Assembly (NCBI GenBank): GCA_965656875.1
Contig: CBFHMJ010000005.1
Coordinates: 1 to 64,000 of the forward strand
Direction: 5' to 3'
DNA: 64,000 nucleotides
From: CBFHMJ01 sp965656875
GTDB lineage: Bacteria > Pseudomonadota > Gammaproteobacteria > Enterobacterales > Alteromonadaceae
In this document: positions 11,801 through 22,000 of the stretch, piece after piece
Position numbering within the stretch: position 1 is the stretch's first letter
Layout of the letters: every line of letters starts with the position of its first letter
Program-made: the position numbers and the translations under genes
The notes under the pieces: model-generated
What the model was told of the DNA's origin: nothing
Seen by the model: the letters and a program-made list of their open reading frames with translations, nothing else
The model's database searches: none

Positions 11801-13060
11801 GATATCAGCTTACCGGCGCTGTTATTGCCGTTGATGACTGGCGGTGTGGTGACGATTCCTCCATCTGGTGAGGAATTATCGACGTTGCAACGTTTGCTCA
11901 CGGAACAAACTTCCTCGCGCTATTTGCTGCGTATGACGCCTATGCATGTCAGTGCGCTGTTAAATATGGTGAGTGGCATGGCGACCATTGAGGGCGATTT
12001 ACCGTCTTTTAACGGTGAGCATGTGTTTGTCATTGGCGGTGAAAACTTCCCTCGTAGCCAGGCATTGTCGTTGCAGAACGCCTTTCCACAGGCACAACTT
12101 TATAACCACTATGGCCCGACAGAGGCGGTCGTGGGGTGCTGTATTTTTGATGTTACTGCTGCCGAGACCATTCCTGACACCGGATTACCGATTGGTCAGG
12201 CGATGGAAAACACGGCGTTGTATATCCTGGATGATGCGCTAAAACCTGTACCAAAAGGCGTCGCTGGCGAATTGTATATTGGCGGTCCTTGTCTGGCCGA
12301 CGGTTATCTGAATTTAGCTCAACAGACCGAAAAAGCGTTTATCCATCATCCATTTGAATCTGGAAAACGCTTGTACAGGACTGGCGACAGAGTGCGTCAG
12401 TTACGCGATGGCAATCTGATCTATCTGGGACGACAGGATGATCAGATTAAGCTCAGAGGTTTCAGAATTGAGCCGGGCGAAATCGCTCAGGCGTTGATTC
12501 AGTTAGCAGAGGTCAAAGACGCTGTAGTCGTGGCGCAGGGCGAAGGCGAATTCAAACGACTGGTCGCTTTTGTCGTTCCGACGGCACAGGAACAACTGAC
12601 GGACAATACCTTAAGCGACAGACTGATTCAGTCGCTGGCACAAAAACTACCTGACTATATGCTGCCAGCGGTGATTGAATGTCTGGATGCCTTGCCTCTG
12701 AGCGCTAATGGAAAGGTCAACCGCCGGGCATTACCAGCCGTTGACCTGACGCAGCAACACACGTTTGTGGCTGCTGAAACCGAGACAGAACACCGGATTG
12801 AGCAATTGTGGCAAACGGTGTTGCAACATGAAGGCGCAATCAGCGTCACACAAGACTTTTTCTCATTAGGTGGTAATTCGTTGTTGGTGATGAGTCTGGT
12901 GGCTCAGATCCAGCAATCATTCCAGATCACCGTGCAAATTCAGCAGCTATTTAACTGGCAAACGATCCAACAACAGGCGGAACTTATCGACAGCCTGCAA
13001 TCACTTGATGTGATGAATGACGATGAATCGGACGATTTCGAGGACGAAGGGGCATTGTAA
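2822..13060 (+). CDS. trimodular NRPS: TubC_N-C-A-T-C-A(Gly)-T-C-A-T
   Basis: 3412 residues. Residues 1-55 resemble the TubC N-terminal docking domain (APKGAMTP... helix). Module 1: C (HHIASDGWS, H213/H214), A (~535-1030), T (Ser1093). Module 2: C (HHIAADGWS, ~1299), A (A3 ~1776), T (Ser2288). Module 3: C (HHIATDGWS, ~2468), A (A3 ~2947), T (Ser3353). By-eye specificity residues: modules 1 and 3 D-I-P-R-V-G-H-V-G-K, which shares H322/V330/G331/K517 with published Asp codes (DLTKVGHVGK type) but has Pro239 and Arg278; module 2 D-I-L-Q-L-G-M-V-W-K, close to the Gly code DILQLGLIWK. The module 2 A domain carries about 120 extra residues between motifs A4 and A5 (~1848-1966). There are no E domains and all C domains look LCL-type. 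The tail DESDDFEDEGAL is a probable docking tail. The gene is translationally coupled on both sides. Predicted contribution: Asp-type, Gly, Asp-type. Confidence 0.96.
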   Translation: MVESILQQALAAGINLYLEDGKLKFTAPKGAMTPTLKSLIGGNKEAIIAYLNSLSVLEQAGAQPEISPRQHQHEWPLSYAQSRLWFLNKLADGNSAEYNLSTALILEGAVSLELFQAVLTDIVVRHEILRCQYVESDGVLQQSLVPVEQVNLTVPVLDIRDLSANEQEQRLQQAIQYDATQPFDLSKDLMVRMQVVKLSPHQQDRHAVLFSMHHIASDGWSVELLIEEFMTLYQQRLDSSKPSLAPLSLQYADYADWQQTRLNSDITEQQLAWWTEQLRDIPDVHRLPLDKVRPPVQQFDSTELHVPLNAQFSQRITEFAKARNVTVFMLLQTVFALVLSRFSHSRDIVMATPVSGREQQQFQSLIGCFLNTLALRTEFKEDETFSQLLTRNQQTIQDAFAHQDVPFDLLVEKLSPNRSMAYNPICQVKFVLQNIKQQTFSLPGLTVAPIKPAVSFVRYDLDLSVTEEAEGFQLNWNAKNSLFEKAGIQRLSDSFVFLLQQVCESPDQSVMDLPLFDSAERQRLIGLGQGKPLPVDTAHLLPERILRQAGQTPDAIAVRSVDRTLTYAQLAKKARCLAGYLLEQDIEPGDKVPVMPGRDTDLLIAYLGVMLSGAAYVPLDTKSTATRTQAIIQDTDAELVVTNSKALSVLPLDGIDLLMMDDSDDDDWLEEYADDELPVLDATNPAYVIYTSGSTGVPKGVVIAHRGLLDYCEFSLGHYFHTPEQSALAGSLLVTEPVFDISVPSLYLPLMQGSCVHILADDDPVQALATSLRQAETAKTSFLIRMTPTHCQALFYLLNDTVIEQQHALVVGGEAMPNVVAKQLLKTFPNASIYNHYGPSETVVGCCICDLRTISDDLQHIVPVGQAMANTHLLVLDEQQQLVPQGALGELWIGGDGVATGYLNRPALNERHFVSDVLKLGVATRYYRTGDLARWNVAGLLEFIGRTDQQVKLRGYRIELGEIDAQLVKCAGVKLLATAIKGDADNQNQALICYFTRGDIEGDLATQLKQFAQSALPDYMVPSRFIELDVMPVNRIGKLDRRALPEPDSLAVSQDIILASTDTELMLSQIWCELLNIPQASIHDDFFALGGHSLLATRLISEISQRLGKTLLLKDVFDVRTLQQMAEKIDSLAAVDQPEIEVLSDDAIKPLSWSQRRLWLLSQIEPDVGQYNMPALLNIEGRFVPERAEQALNQLLHRHSVLATGFKTLPANIAANLTENETRNSDDPALITHQRSLVIEQTDLSSLSAAAQQEEINRLVHEQVNRPFDLANDLLLRACWIQTHATEQASSGLLLVTTHHIAADGWSLEILMRDFIALYHAEPLPELSITFADYAAWQQSQLSDVVLQEYMDYWQQWLGDIEPVHQLPTRVDRSKVEHFTGENLTARLSNTQLNGLKQLALAHNTTLFMVLHGVFSLLIARHSQQQAHQQQVVIGTPVANRHSTQLNDIVGFFINNLVLKTDVDLTASFTDYLAQVKQINLEALSRQQTPFEYLVEKLAPTRSIHHSPLFQIMLILNNNQEFSLSADDFSVTPVPLPESVAKYELTLHAREADGELLLNLEYRTALFHGRYMQDMLSQFVHLVDDIIAAPDRALGEYSLLPPDQTKELLHALNQTGLAVDFSDAIHHRIERCASVYPERTAIVFDGEALSYQALNQHANQLAHRLIADGVNPGDIVGLCTERSLDMMIGLLGILKAGAAYVPLDPSFPITRLNFIIVDTGLTHLITQSSVLPLLDISPQHQVICLDSEQVSLQPFATENPAGLMQADGQSLAYIIYTSGSTGQPKGVKVSHRNAINFFAAMDQQFRSTEDKDANRWLALTSISFDISLLELFWTLTHGDYVVIQPDRPQMNQQFNLSGPVSVVCEAADLAPTAQLIKLTADETQTLLATEESEQLLALNRYLSSTDTHSSMAVQRKETDALVSETVILLSPVADQPESHLLALAQRLNRYLEQLVCKQQLIALRQDRQWSPFELVRQNNISHMQCTPTFIREWVNDPAGIAALQQLECLLVGGEPLSGDLAQKLASLVKGRVFNMYGPTETTVWSAVAEITNSDVTVGRPIANTQLYITDQQGQLLPRGVTGELCIGGEGVTQGYLNRDELTAEKFIISSFNDSLVYRTGDIARYDEDGRVRLSGRSDEQVKINGYRIELGEVEALLRQLPGVSNAAAIAKEREHGAGFGLYAFVTTTESVASEHQASWCEQLLQQLALSAPSQFVPEQIVLETEFPTTANGKTDKKALAANLSPQFNQRIDASTDTERALESIWQTVLGRHEALSVTTSFFTLGGHSLLAVRLANEIAAQFSCDCTVKDIFAFSTIQQLASRVDQLTRTEHRTVLTIPKAASQADYPLSTQQQRLWFIDQMQQGRSTQYNMQSVLRFDGVFKLDVAEKAFEWLIDRHLTLRTVFAEQRQRILLVEPFKIQRLNNTQSLEQLIAEDVAKSFDLSQERPIRASWLQQDASTGFLMLCMHHIATDGWSMNILARDFIVSYQALLAGEEPGLPTLPLDYVDLAQWQQTDAWQQQAKEHEAWWLTQLNGLPERHSLPFDFVPPEQMTFNGATHSLTMTEQEWDGIADFSQQHQITPFILFHSVFSLVLARFSGESDIVIGTPVANREQAELADMVGLLVNTLVLRTDYQADTSVLDYLNEVKNTNLAALSHQDTPFERLVDKLATHRSTSHSPLFQIMLVFNVDAAPEAQLDDVAISTLDTERDQARFELTLRVLRKESNWQLDFNYNTDLFASETIQQLAQSVYLVLNQILANPQQPCSALALTSTTQCHPASAGKRVQQGRDRSVIERFDEQVVRSPASIAVSSGEYSMSYQQLNEFVDQLVATLQPRLTASDRRVAFYLERGPAVLAAMLAAFKLRAAYIPLELSNSPARIQQIIDDAKPDVVLVSPSLASVFDSLNTSSGELMLVDADSVNSVTADIPEIPAIQRATQPDDTAYIMYTSGSTGVPKGVVIPQSALLDYCAYSLNHYYDPAKLDGSLLVTSHGFDISLPALLLPLMTGGVVTIPPSGEELSTLQRLLTEQTSSRYLLRMTPMHVSALLNMVSGMATIEGDLPSFNGEHVFVIGGENFPRSQALSLQNAFPQAQLYNHYGPTEAVVGCCIFDVTAAETIPDTGLPIGQAMENTALYILDDALKPVPKGVAGELYIGGPCLADGYLNLAQQTEKAFIHHPFESGKRLYRTGDRVRQLRDGNLIYLGRQDDQIKLRGFRIEPGEIAQALIQLAEVKDAVVVAQGEGEFKRLVAFVVPTAQEQLTDNTLSDRLIQSLAQKLPDYMLPAVIECLDALPLSANGKVNRRALPAVDLTQQHTFVAAETETEHRIEQLWQTVLQHEGAISVTQDFFSLGGNSLLVMSLVAQIQQSFQITVQIQQLFNWQTIQQQAELIDSLQSLDVMNDDESDDFEDEGAL
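8365..8722 (+). other. ~120-aa insertion inside the Gly-type A domain
   Basis: Between FDISLLELFWTLTHGDYVVIQPD and the motif HMQCTP, where ordinary A domains have about 40 residues, this protein has roughly 160. The extra segment (about residues 1848-1966) contains no motif I recognise. FDIS-LELFWTL and MQCTP are typical of A domains that host a luciferase-like monooxygenase insertion at this exact place, but the insert is far shorter and lacks the monooxygenase motifs. The frame is unbroken. It may be a structural subdomain, a binding site for an accessory protein, or the worn-down stub of a larger insertion. Confidence 0.7.
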
Positions 13061-13062
13061 TG
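13047..13062 (+). promoter_or_regulatory. Shine-Dalgarno and TAATG coupling site
   Basis: AAGGGG starting at 13047 precedes the ATG at 13060, which overlaps the upstream TAA by one base. The last codons of the upstream gene (GAAGGGGCATTG, EGAL) double as the ribosome binding site. A near copy of this arrangement (GAAGGGACGTTG, EGTL) closes the next gene at 23173-23184, but no start codon follows it there. Confidence 0.65.
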
Positions 13063-16000
13063 GTTTTAAGCACACTCAAACGCGCACAAGAAGAAGGCGT
13101 AACGTTATTCCTTGATAATGGACAACTTAAGTTCAGGAAAAAACAAGGAAAACTGAGCGATTCGCTCCGGGCTGAACTCAAACAACATAAAGCTGACATT
13201 ATCGAGTTGTTGCAGCAACAAGCCGATGCAAAGGCATCGCTGGCTTCTATTCCGCGTGTTGATCGTCACCAGCCAATGCCTGCGTCCTTTGCTCAGCAAC
13301 GTTTGTGGTTTATCGATACATTGCAAGGTTCCAGTGTGCAATACAATCAGGCGTCGGCACTCCGTTGTGATGGCGAACTGAATGTTCATGCATTGCAAGC
13401 AACGTTGAACGCCATCGTTGCTCGTCATGAAGTATTGAGAACGCATTTTTCGATGGTTGACGGTGTTTGCCAGCAGCAAATATCCCCGGCGAGTGACGTG
13501 CCGATCAAGCGGATGAGTCAGTCAGCAGTCAATGATGAACCGGATGCTGACGAAACATTACAGCGACTGATGCTGGAAGAAGCGTTGACGCCGTTTGATC
13601 TCAGCCAGGATTTAATGTTGCGGGTGAGCCTGATTCAACGAGCTGAACATCAGCATATTTTATTGTTTACCATGCATCATATCGCTTCTGATGGCTGGTC
13701 GATGGGCGTGCTGGTTAATGAATTTAGTGAACTTTATCAGTCCATTGCTACCGGAAAGCAGCCGCAACTGCCTGAACTGCCGATTCAATATGCCGATTAT
13801 GCCGCCTGGCAACGAGAGCAACTGGCCGGTGAAAACAAAACCCGATTACTGACTTACTGGCGAGAGCGATTAGCTGGTATTCCTACGTTACATTCAATTC
13901 CACTGGATTATCCCAGACCTGCAAAGCAAGCATTCGATGCCGGATTTGTTGGCAAACAATTGTCGTCAGATGAATTGAAGGCATTAAACGCGGTAGCTCA
14001 GGCGCAGGGTGCAACGTTATCCATGTTGCTGCAAAGCGCATTTTCACTGCTGATCAGCCGCTTTAGCGGTCAGGATGATGTGGTGCTGGGTATGCCAGTT
14101 GCGGGCCGCCCGAAAGCTGAATTGGAGCCATTAATCGGCTTTTTCATCAATACGCTGGTGAGCCGTGTCCAAATTAACCCTGAGCAGGCATTTTCGGCGC
14201 TATTAGCCGATGTTAAGCAACAAACACTGCAAGATTATGCTCATCAGGCACTTCCGTTTGAGTTACTGGTTGATGAATTGAATCCCGACCGAAATCTGGC
14301 TTATAACCCGGTCGCTCAGGTGAAGTTTGTACTGCAAAACCATCGTGAAGCCGATATTGCCGCCGCCGAATTACCCGGTATCCATCTGACACCGTTACAA
14401 CGAGCCACAGAACACCTTCGGTTTGATCTGGATTTAACCTGTGTCGAAGATGACAGCGGCCTGTTCCTCAACTGGCGTTACCAACTGGCGTTGTTTGATC
14501 AGGCCAGTATTGAACGTCTGGCAACCAGTTTTGATTGTTTGTTGCGTGGAATTATTGCTTCACCAGAGCTGGCTTGTGGTCAGCTACCGTTAATGACAAA
14601 GGATGAACATCAGCGCATTCAGACAATCAGCGTGGGTAAAACGGCGGTGGAAAACAGGGAGCAAACATTGCTGGCAACCATCGCGAAAAGCGTGGCGGAT
14701 TACCCGACACAAATCGCAGTGTCTGGCAGTCACTATTCGCTGGATTATCAAACGTTAGAACGGCGCTCAAATCAACTGAGCCAGTTTTTAGCAGAAGCTG
14801 ATATCGGCCCCGGGTGTCGGGTTGGCTTGTATTTACAACGAACGCCGGTCTTGCTGGTTGCCTTACTGGGCGTATTGAAATCCGGTGCTTGCTATGTTCC
14901 GTTGCCACCTGGCAGCGGTCATGACCGGCTGAGTATGATCCTTGACGATGCTGAGATTGAACAAGTAATAGTGTCGCCGTCGTTACTGGCTGATGTTCCG
15001 GTCTCCGGGGTGGATGTGTTGCTACTTGATGAGCTGGACGATGATGCCAACTGGAGCCTGGATGATTATGACGACGATCTGCCTGACAACGTCTCGCCGG
15101 ATTTAGACGATTCGGCATACGTGATTTATACCTCGGGTTCAACGGGCAAGCCTAAAGGCGTTGATATCAGTCACCGTGGCTTATCCGATTACCTGCACTA
15201 TGCACTGGATAACTACTACGGCTTGCAACAACCTGATCATCAGTTGCAAGGCTCGCTGGTGATCACTTCTCACGGTTTTGATATTGGTGTGCCATCGTTA
15301 TTCGTGCCATTGATGGCGGGTGATACTGTTCAGTTAACGACGCCCGGTCATGAACTTGAAGAGTTGGCGGATACCCTTAAAACGACTGAAACGGGGTATT
15401 TAATTCGAATGACCCCAGGGCATGTTGAAGCTTTATTACTGATTTTGGGCGAAGCCGCTACGGTTTCCGGGCCTCATGTCTTTATTGTCGGTGGTGAAGG
15501 ATTCCCGGCAGCACTGGCTAACAGGCTGCAACAGCAATGTCCAAACAGTGAAGTCGTTAATCATTACGGGCCGACAGAAGCCGTGGTTGGCTGCTGTATT
15601 TATCTGGCATCAGACGCCTTAAAAGCCGGAATTTACGACGAGATTGCATCAGGTGTTCAGCTACCGATTGGACAGCCGATGGACAACACCGAACTTTATG
15701 TGCTGGACCCCCAACGCAATCTGGTGCCGGATGGCGCATTCGGTGAATTGTATGTGGGCGGCCCGTGTCTGGCTAAAGGCTATTTGAATGATGAACAAAA
15801 AACCGATGCTGCATTTGTTGCGCATCCGTTTTCGGGGAATGAAGCTGTTTCTCGCAAGTTATACCGGACAGGCGACCGGGTTCGTCGCCTGAACAATGGA
15901 CAATTGTCCTTTGCTGGTCGAATGGATGATCAGATTAAATTGCGTGGTTTCAGAATTGAACCTGGGGAAATTGCCGCACAAATCAGCCAGCTTGATACGG

Positions 16001-19000
16001 TGTCTCAGGCAGTGGTTACCTTGCAGGGTGAGGGTGCTGCGGCCATGCTGGTCGCTTATATCGTGCCGGATAATAAAGACCGGTTAACTGATGGAACGGA
16101 AGCGTTTTTCAGTGAACTGACCACGGCGTTAGCAGCTTATTTACCCGATTATATGGTGCCGCAACATTGGCTGGCGTTGGATGCTTTGCCGCTTAATGCA
16201 AACGGTAAAGTGAATCGTAAAGCGCTACCAACGATAGATCCTGGCCAGGGCAATCAACGAAATGATGAATACGTTGCACCCGCAAACGAACTGGAATATC
16301 AGTTAGCGTCTCTCTGGTCTCAGGTACTGCAACATCCGTTAGAAACCATTAGTGTGAACAGCAGCTTTTTTGCCTTGGGTGGCAATTCGTTAATAGCGGT
16401 AAAACTGTTGGCGGCCATGCGAGCAGAGATGGCTGTAGAGGCACCACTTACCCTGATTTTCGAACAGCCAACGATTCGAGGGCTGGCGGCTAAACTGAGT
16501 GATTCCGTACAGAGTCAGTCTGACGAACAGACAGATATCAAACCACGACAGCGCGATGAAAACCTGCCGCTGTCATTTTCTCAGCAACGGTTATGGTTTA
16601 TCGACCGATTACAACAGGGTTCTGCCGAATACAACATGCCGATGGCATTTAAGGTTGAAGGCGCAATCAATGTTGCGGCTGTTACTCAGGCGTTCAATCG
16701 TATTATTGAGCGGCATGAGGTATTGCGAACGGTTTACCGACAAGATGATGATTCACCAACCCAGCATGTGCGTTCATTCAGTGATGAATTATTTAATGTG
16801 GACCAACACGATTTACGTCACTTATCGGAAGCGGAACAACAAACAGCAGTCCGTCGTTTTATTGAGGAAGATGCCAGTAAACCGTTCGATCTCAGTCAGG
16901 ATTTGATGTTACGAGCAAGCGTGCTTCACCTGGACGAACAAGCCAGTATTCTCCTGTTCAATATGCATCATATCGCGTCTGATGGCTGGTCACTGGCGAT
17001 ACTGACTCGGGAATTGTTCACTTATATGAGCAATATCGTGCTGAAAGAGAGCAAGTTAGCCGAACTTCCTCAATTACCCGTGCAATATGCCGATTATGCG
17101 CTTTGGCAACGAGAGCAGTCGGATGTGCATCAGGAAGCACTGGACTACTGGCAACAACAGTTGGCGGATGTGCCTGTTTGCCATAGTCTGCCGCTTGATT
17201 TTGAACGGCCAGCAACAAAGCGCTATCACGGTGAACGAATTACCGCGCAGTTATCTGATAATGTAGCGCAGCGCCTGACGTCACTGGCCGAAACATTACA
17301 ACTAACGCCGTTTATGCTGTTGCATGGCGCATTAGCTCTGGTGTTGGCTCGTCATAGCAATCATGCCGATATTGTGGTGGGAACGCCTGTCGCTAACAGG
17401 CCACATCAAGCGCTTGAATCCTTGATCGGTTTCTTCGTGAATACGCTGGTACTGCGGGCCAGTACAGACTTCAACACGGTTCAGGATTACTTCACGCATA
17501 TTCGCCAGATCCATCTGGCCGCTCAGCAACATCAATCAGTACCGTTCGAGCAACTGGTGGATTTGCTGGATATCCCTCGCGATGTGTCTCATACACCTTT
17601 GTTTCAAATCATGCTGACAACCAGCACGGATTTTGGTCTTGATGACGTCAGTAAGCAGTTTGAGTTACCTGGGCTGGCAGTGACCGCCTTTTCCTCGGAT
17701 GTTGCTCACGCCAAATTCGATTTAGATGTCAATCTGCATCTGTCAGAAACGGGCGTGCATATGCAATGGACTTACGACACCAGTCTGTTCGCAGCCAGCC
17801 ATATTCAACAATTAAACGATCATCTGGCGACTGTATTGCAGTCACTTGCGGCGTTGCAACAGATTGATCAGCAACCGCTTAACCAGTTAGCAATGTTGAG
17901 CGATGAAGAAATCCGTTATCTGGTGACGGAACGTAACCGGACACATCAGGATTATCCCTGGGAGTCATGTATTCATCAGCTAGTTGAACAGCAGGTGAGG
18001 CAAACGCCGGACAGCATTGCCTTAGTGTGTGGCGAGCAGCAGCTCACGTATCGGGAGATGAATGCCCGGGCTAATCAACTGGCAAACTTTTTAGTCGAAA
18101 ATCATGGGGTAACTCAGGGGCAGCTAATCGGAATTTGTGTTGGGCGTTCGACCGATATGATCATAGCGATGTTAGCGGTGTTGAAAGCTGGCGCGGCGTA
18201 TGTACCGCTGGCACCAGAGTACCCGGCTGACCGTATACAGTACATGATTGACGATGCCGATTTATCTCTGGTACTGGGTTGGAAAACACTGACCGATTCA
18301 TTACTGGCCGCAGCGAATGAACGACTGTGTGTCATTGATATTGAAGGTGCGGGAGATGTCCATGCTGACTGGTTTATCAGTCAGTATCCGGAAAATGATT
18401 TGCCTGTATCTTATGTGAGTATAAATCCCGGTGATAACGCGTATGTGATATACACATCAGGCTCAACGGGGAAACCGAAAGGGGTTATTCTGCCGCATAA
18501 AGGTCTGGTCAATCTGACCAATGAACAACGGCGCATTTTCGCGGTTAGTGAACAATCCGTTGTTTTACATTTCGCATCCATGAGTTTTGATGCTGCCACC
18601 TGGGAATGGGTGATGGCATTGTGCAACGGCGCACAACTGGTTATTGCACAATCAACTGAACGAGCAGACCCAGCTATTCTTCTGGAATTAATGGCGAAAC
18701 AGCAGGTCACTCATGCGACCCTGCCGCCAGCGTTCCTGAAGGAAGCGGAATTACGTACTGACCTGGCGTTACAGGCATTGATCGTAGCGGGAGAAGCCTG
18801 TGATCCGGATTTAATGTCACGTTGGGCTGATGTGTATCCTTTCTTTAATGCTTATGGGCCTTCTGAAAACTCGGTTTGTGCGACGGTTGGTCAGCTTTCA
18901 CCGGGCGACAGCATTCATATTGGTCAGCCGATTGGCAATGTTCAATGCCTGATCCTTGATGCCCGCCAGCAATTGGTGCCATTTGGCGTTACCGGTGAAT

Positions 19001-22000
19001 TGTATATTGGTGGCGAAGGACTGGCGCATGGTTATCTCAATCGGGAAGCGCTGACAAAACAACGGTTTGTCGATAATCCGTACTATCAGGGCGGCAGTGC
19101 TGACAGCTCGACATTGTTGTATCGCACGGGGGATTTAGTGCGTTATGACGCTGAAGGCAATCTGTTGTTTATTGGCCGGGCGGATGATCAGGTCAAAATT
19201 CGTGGCTTCAGAATTGAACCCGGCGAAATTGAACATCAAATTCAATCTCTGCCTGATATTGAGTTCGCACTGGTGGCAGTTCAGTCCATCCAAACCCATA
19301 AACAACTGGTTGCCTGGATCAAGCCAGCGACTGCCGTGGCCGCATCAGCGCAGGCTAAATTCGGTCAACAGGTCCGTCAGCAACTGAGCGCGATTCTGCC
19401 TGATTATATGGTTCCGGCATTTATCATTGTGCTGGAATCGGTGCCATTAACACCTAACGGAAAAGTCGATAAAAAGGCCTTACCACAACCTGAATCATCG
19501 TCTTTAATGCCTGCTGACGGGCCGGTGACTGCCCCTGTTGGCGCTATTGAGACGGCGCTGGTGGCACTTTGGTCTGGATTACTGAAAGTACCGGCTGACA
19601 AGCTAAGTACCGATGCAAATTTTTTTGCCCTCGGCGGCGATTCAATTCTGTCTATTCAACTCGTCTCACGGGCGGCAAAACAAGGCTTGTACTTCGCAGT
19701 AAAAGACTTATTTGATACCCAAACCATTGCAACGTTAGCGCCTCGGGTGAATCAGCAACAACAGGTTCAGGCGGAACAAGGTGCGGTTAGCGGAGCACTG
19801 CCGTTTCTGCCTGTCCATCATGCATTTTGCAATGATGAGACGGCCTTGCATCATTTTAATCAGTCGGCGTTTTTACAAGTGCCAGAAGCTTTTGAAGGCA
19901 TTCATCTTCCCGAGATTATTCATCAGCTTATCAGTCGGCATGACGCGTTACGCCTGGTATTTAAAAAACGACAGGATGGCTGGTTTGCTGAGCATCAACC
20001 CTTAAGTTCGTTCTCAATTGAACGGATACAGCAAGATATTCTGACTATTCATGACTGGCAGCAAGGCGATCGTGAGTCGCTGGAAACAATCGCCGCAGAT
20101 GCTCAGCTTTCGCTATCTCCCATCGATGGCAAACTGATGAACGTGATCTGGTTTAAGCCTCAACAGGGTGAAGGACGATTACTACTATTGATCCATCATC
20201 TGGTGGTTGATGGTGTCTCCTGGCGAATTATTCTGGATGACTTGTCACGTCTATATCAACAAGCCCTTGAGCAGCAGCCGTTATTACTGGAACCAAAAAC
20301 ATCGTCTTACCAGCAATGGGCGTTAGCTTTATCTGCTTGTGCGAACAGCCAGACGATGAAAGATGAAGCTGAATTCTGGCTCACCGCTCAGCGTGAACAT
20401 GAACTGAATCCTCCATTGGCGAGCCGTTTCGGTGGTCACAATAAACAAACTGATGCCCAGACTCTCTCATTTGAATTGTCGAAAGACGTCACGCAGCAAC
20501 TGATTACAGCGGCACCGGACGCATATGGTACTCAGGTAAACGAATTGCTGTTAGCTGGATTGTTATTGTCGATCAATAAGTTATCTGGTCAGCAACAGCT
20601 TTCAGTCGCACTGGAAAGTCATGGCCGGGAACCGTTATTTGAAGACATTGATTTGAGTCAGACGGTTGGCTGGTTTACCTCTGTCTTCCCACTAACACTT
20701 AATGGCGCACAAGCGTTATCTGATGAAAACGCAGCAACCGATCTGGCTGGATTAATGTGTGCGGTGAAAGAGCAATACCGTCAGATCCCCAATAACGGTA
20801 TTGGTTTCGGCATATTGAAATATCTGGTTGCAGATGCAGCTATTCAGGCACTGGCTGAGCCTGAGATTTTATTTAATTACCTCGGGCAGTTTGATCAGCC
20901 AGACGGTCAAAACAGTGATCAGCAAGGGATTTTTAAGGTTGCTGATGAATCAGCAGGTCTGCATATCAGCGCCGCACGTAAGTTGCCTTATGGCCTTGTA
21001 TTAAATGGTAAAGTTGCTGAAGGTCAGTTGAGTTTTTCGATGAAGTTTGATGCCAGTCGTTATGATGTTGAAGCAATGACGACATTGATGAGTGGTTTCA
21101 AGCGAGGTCTTGAGCTACTGAGTTTACATTGTACGTCGGTAGCAGAACGTGTGTTCACACCGTCAGATTTTCCACTAGCGAACGTCAATCAACAGCAATT
21201 GTTTGACTGGCAGTCACGCTACGCTATTGATGATATTTATCCGGCGACCGGCATGCAGCAAGGGATGTTATTCCACAGTCTCAAATCATCAGAAAGTTAT
21301 GTCACACAAACGGTTGTAGAGTTTTCGTCACTGGACAAAGCTGCGTTTCAGCGAGCATGGGATCAGGTCATTGCCCGACATAGCATTTTCAGAACCGCAT
21401 TTGTCGGAATGGACAGCGAGCAGCCCCATCAACTGGTCGTAAAACAAGCCAGTATGCCCTGGCACCAACAACAGTTATCCGCGTTATCCACGGAAGAACA
21501 ACAAGCCTTTATCAATGACTGGCGACAACAAGACAAGGCGCGAGGATTCGATTTAACCGCTGCGCCTTTAATGCGTATTGCCCTGTTTGAAGGTGTTTGT
21601 CTGAGCAATGAAACCGGAACAGAGCAACAGACAGGTGACTGTCTGATCTGGTCACATCATCACGCGTTGCTGGATGGCTGGAGCGTGCCACAAGTTTTCC
21701 GGGATCTTACCGCCTGTTATCAGGCCGAAGTTAATCACCAGACGCCACCGGGCGTAGCGAATGCCAGCTATCGTGCTTATGCAGAATGGCTGGCAAAACA
21801 GGATCGTGCAGCAACAACGCGCTGGTGGCATGAGCAGGTAGCAGACATAGCAGAGAAAACGCCACTGCCTGCTGAACCGGTAGCAATTAGCCTGCAACGG
21901 CATGATGTTTCGATAGCGTTTAGCGCGGACGAAACAGCAAACATTATGGCGCTGGCACAACGGGCTCCGGCAACGGTCAATATTATTATTCAGGCTGCCT

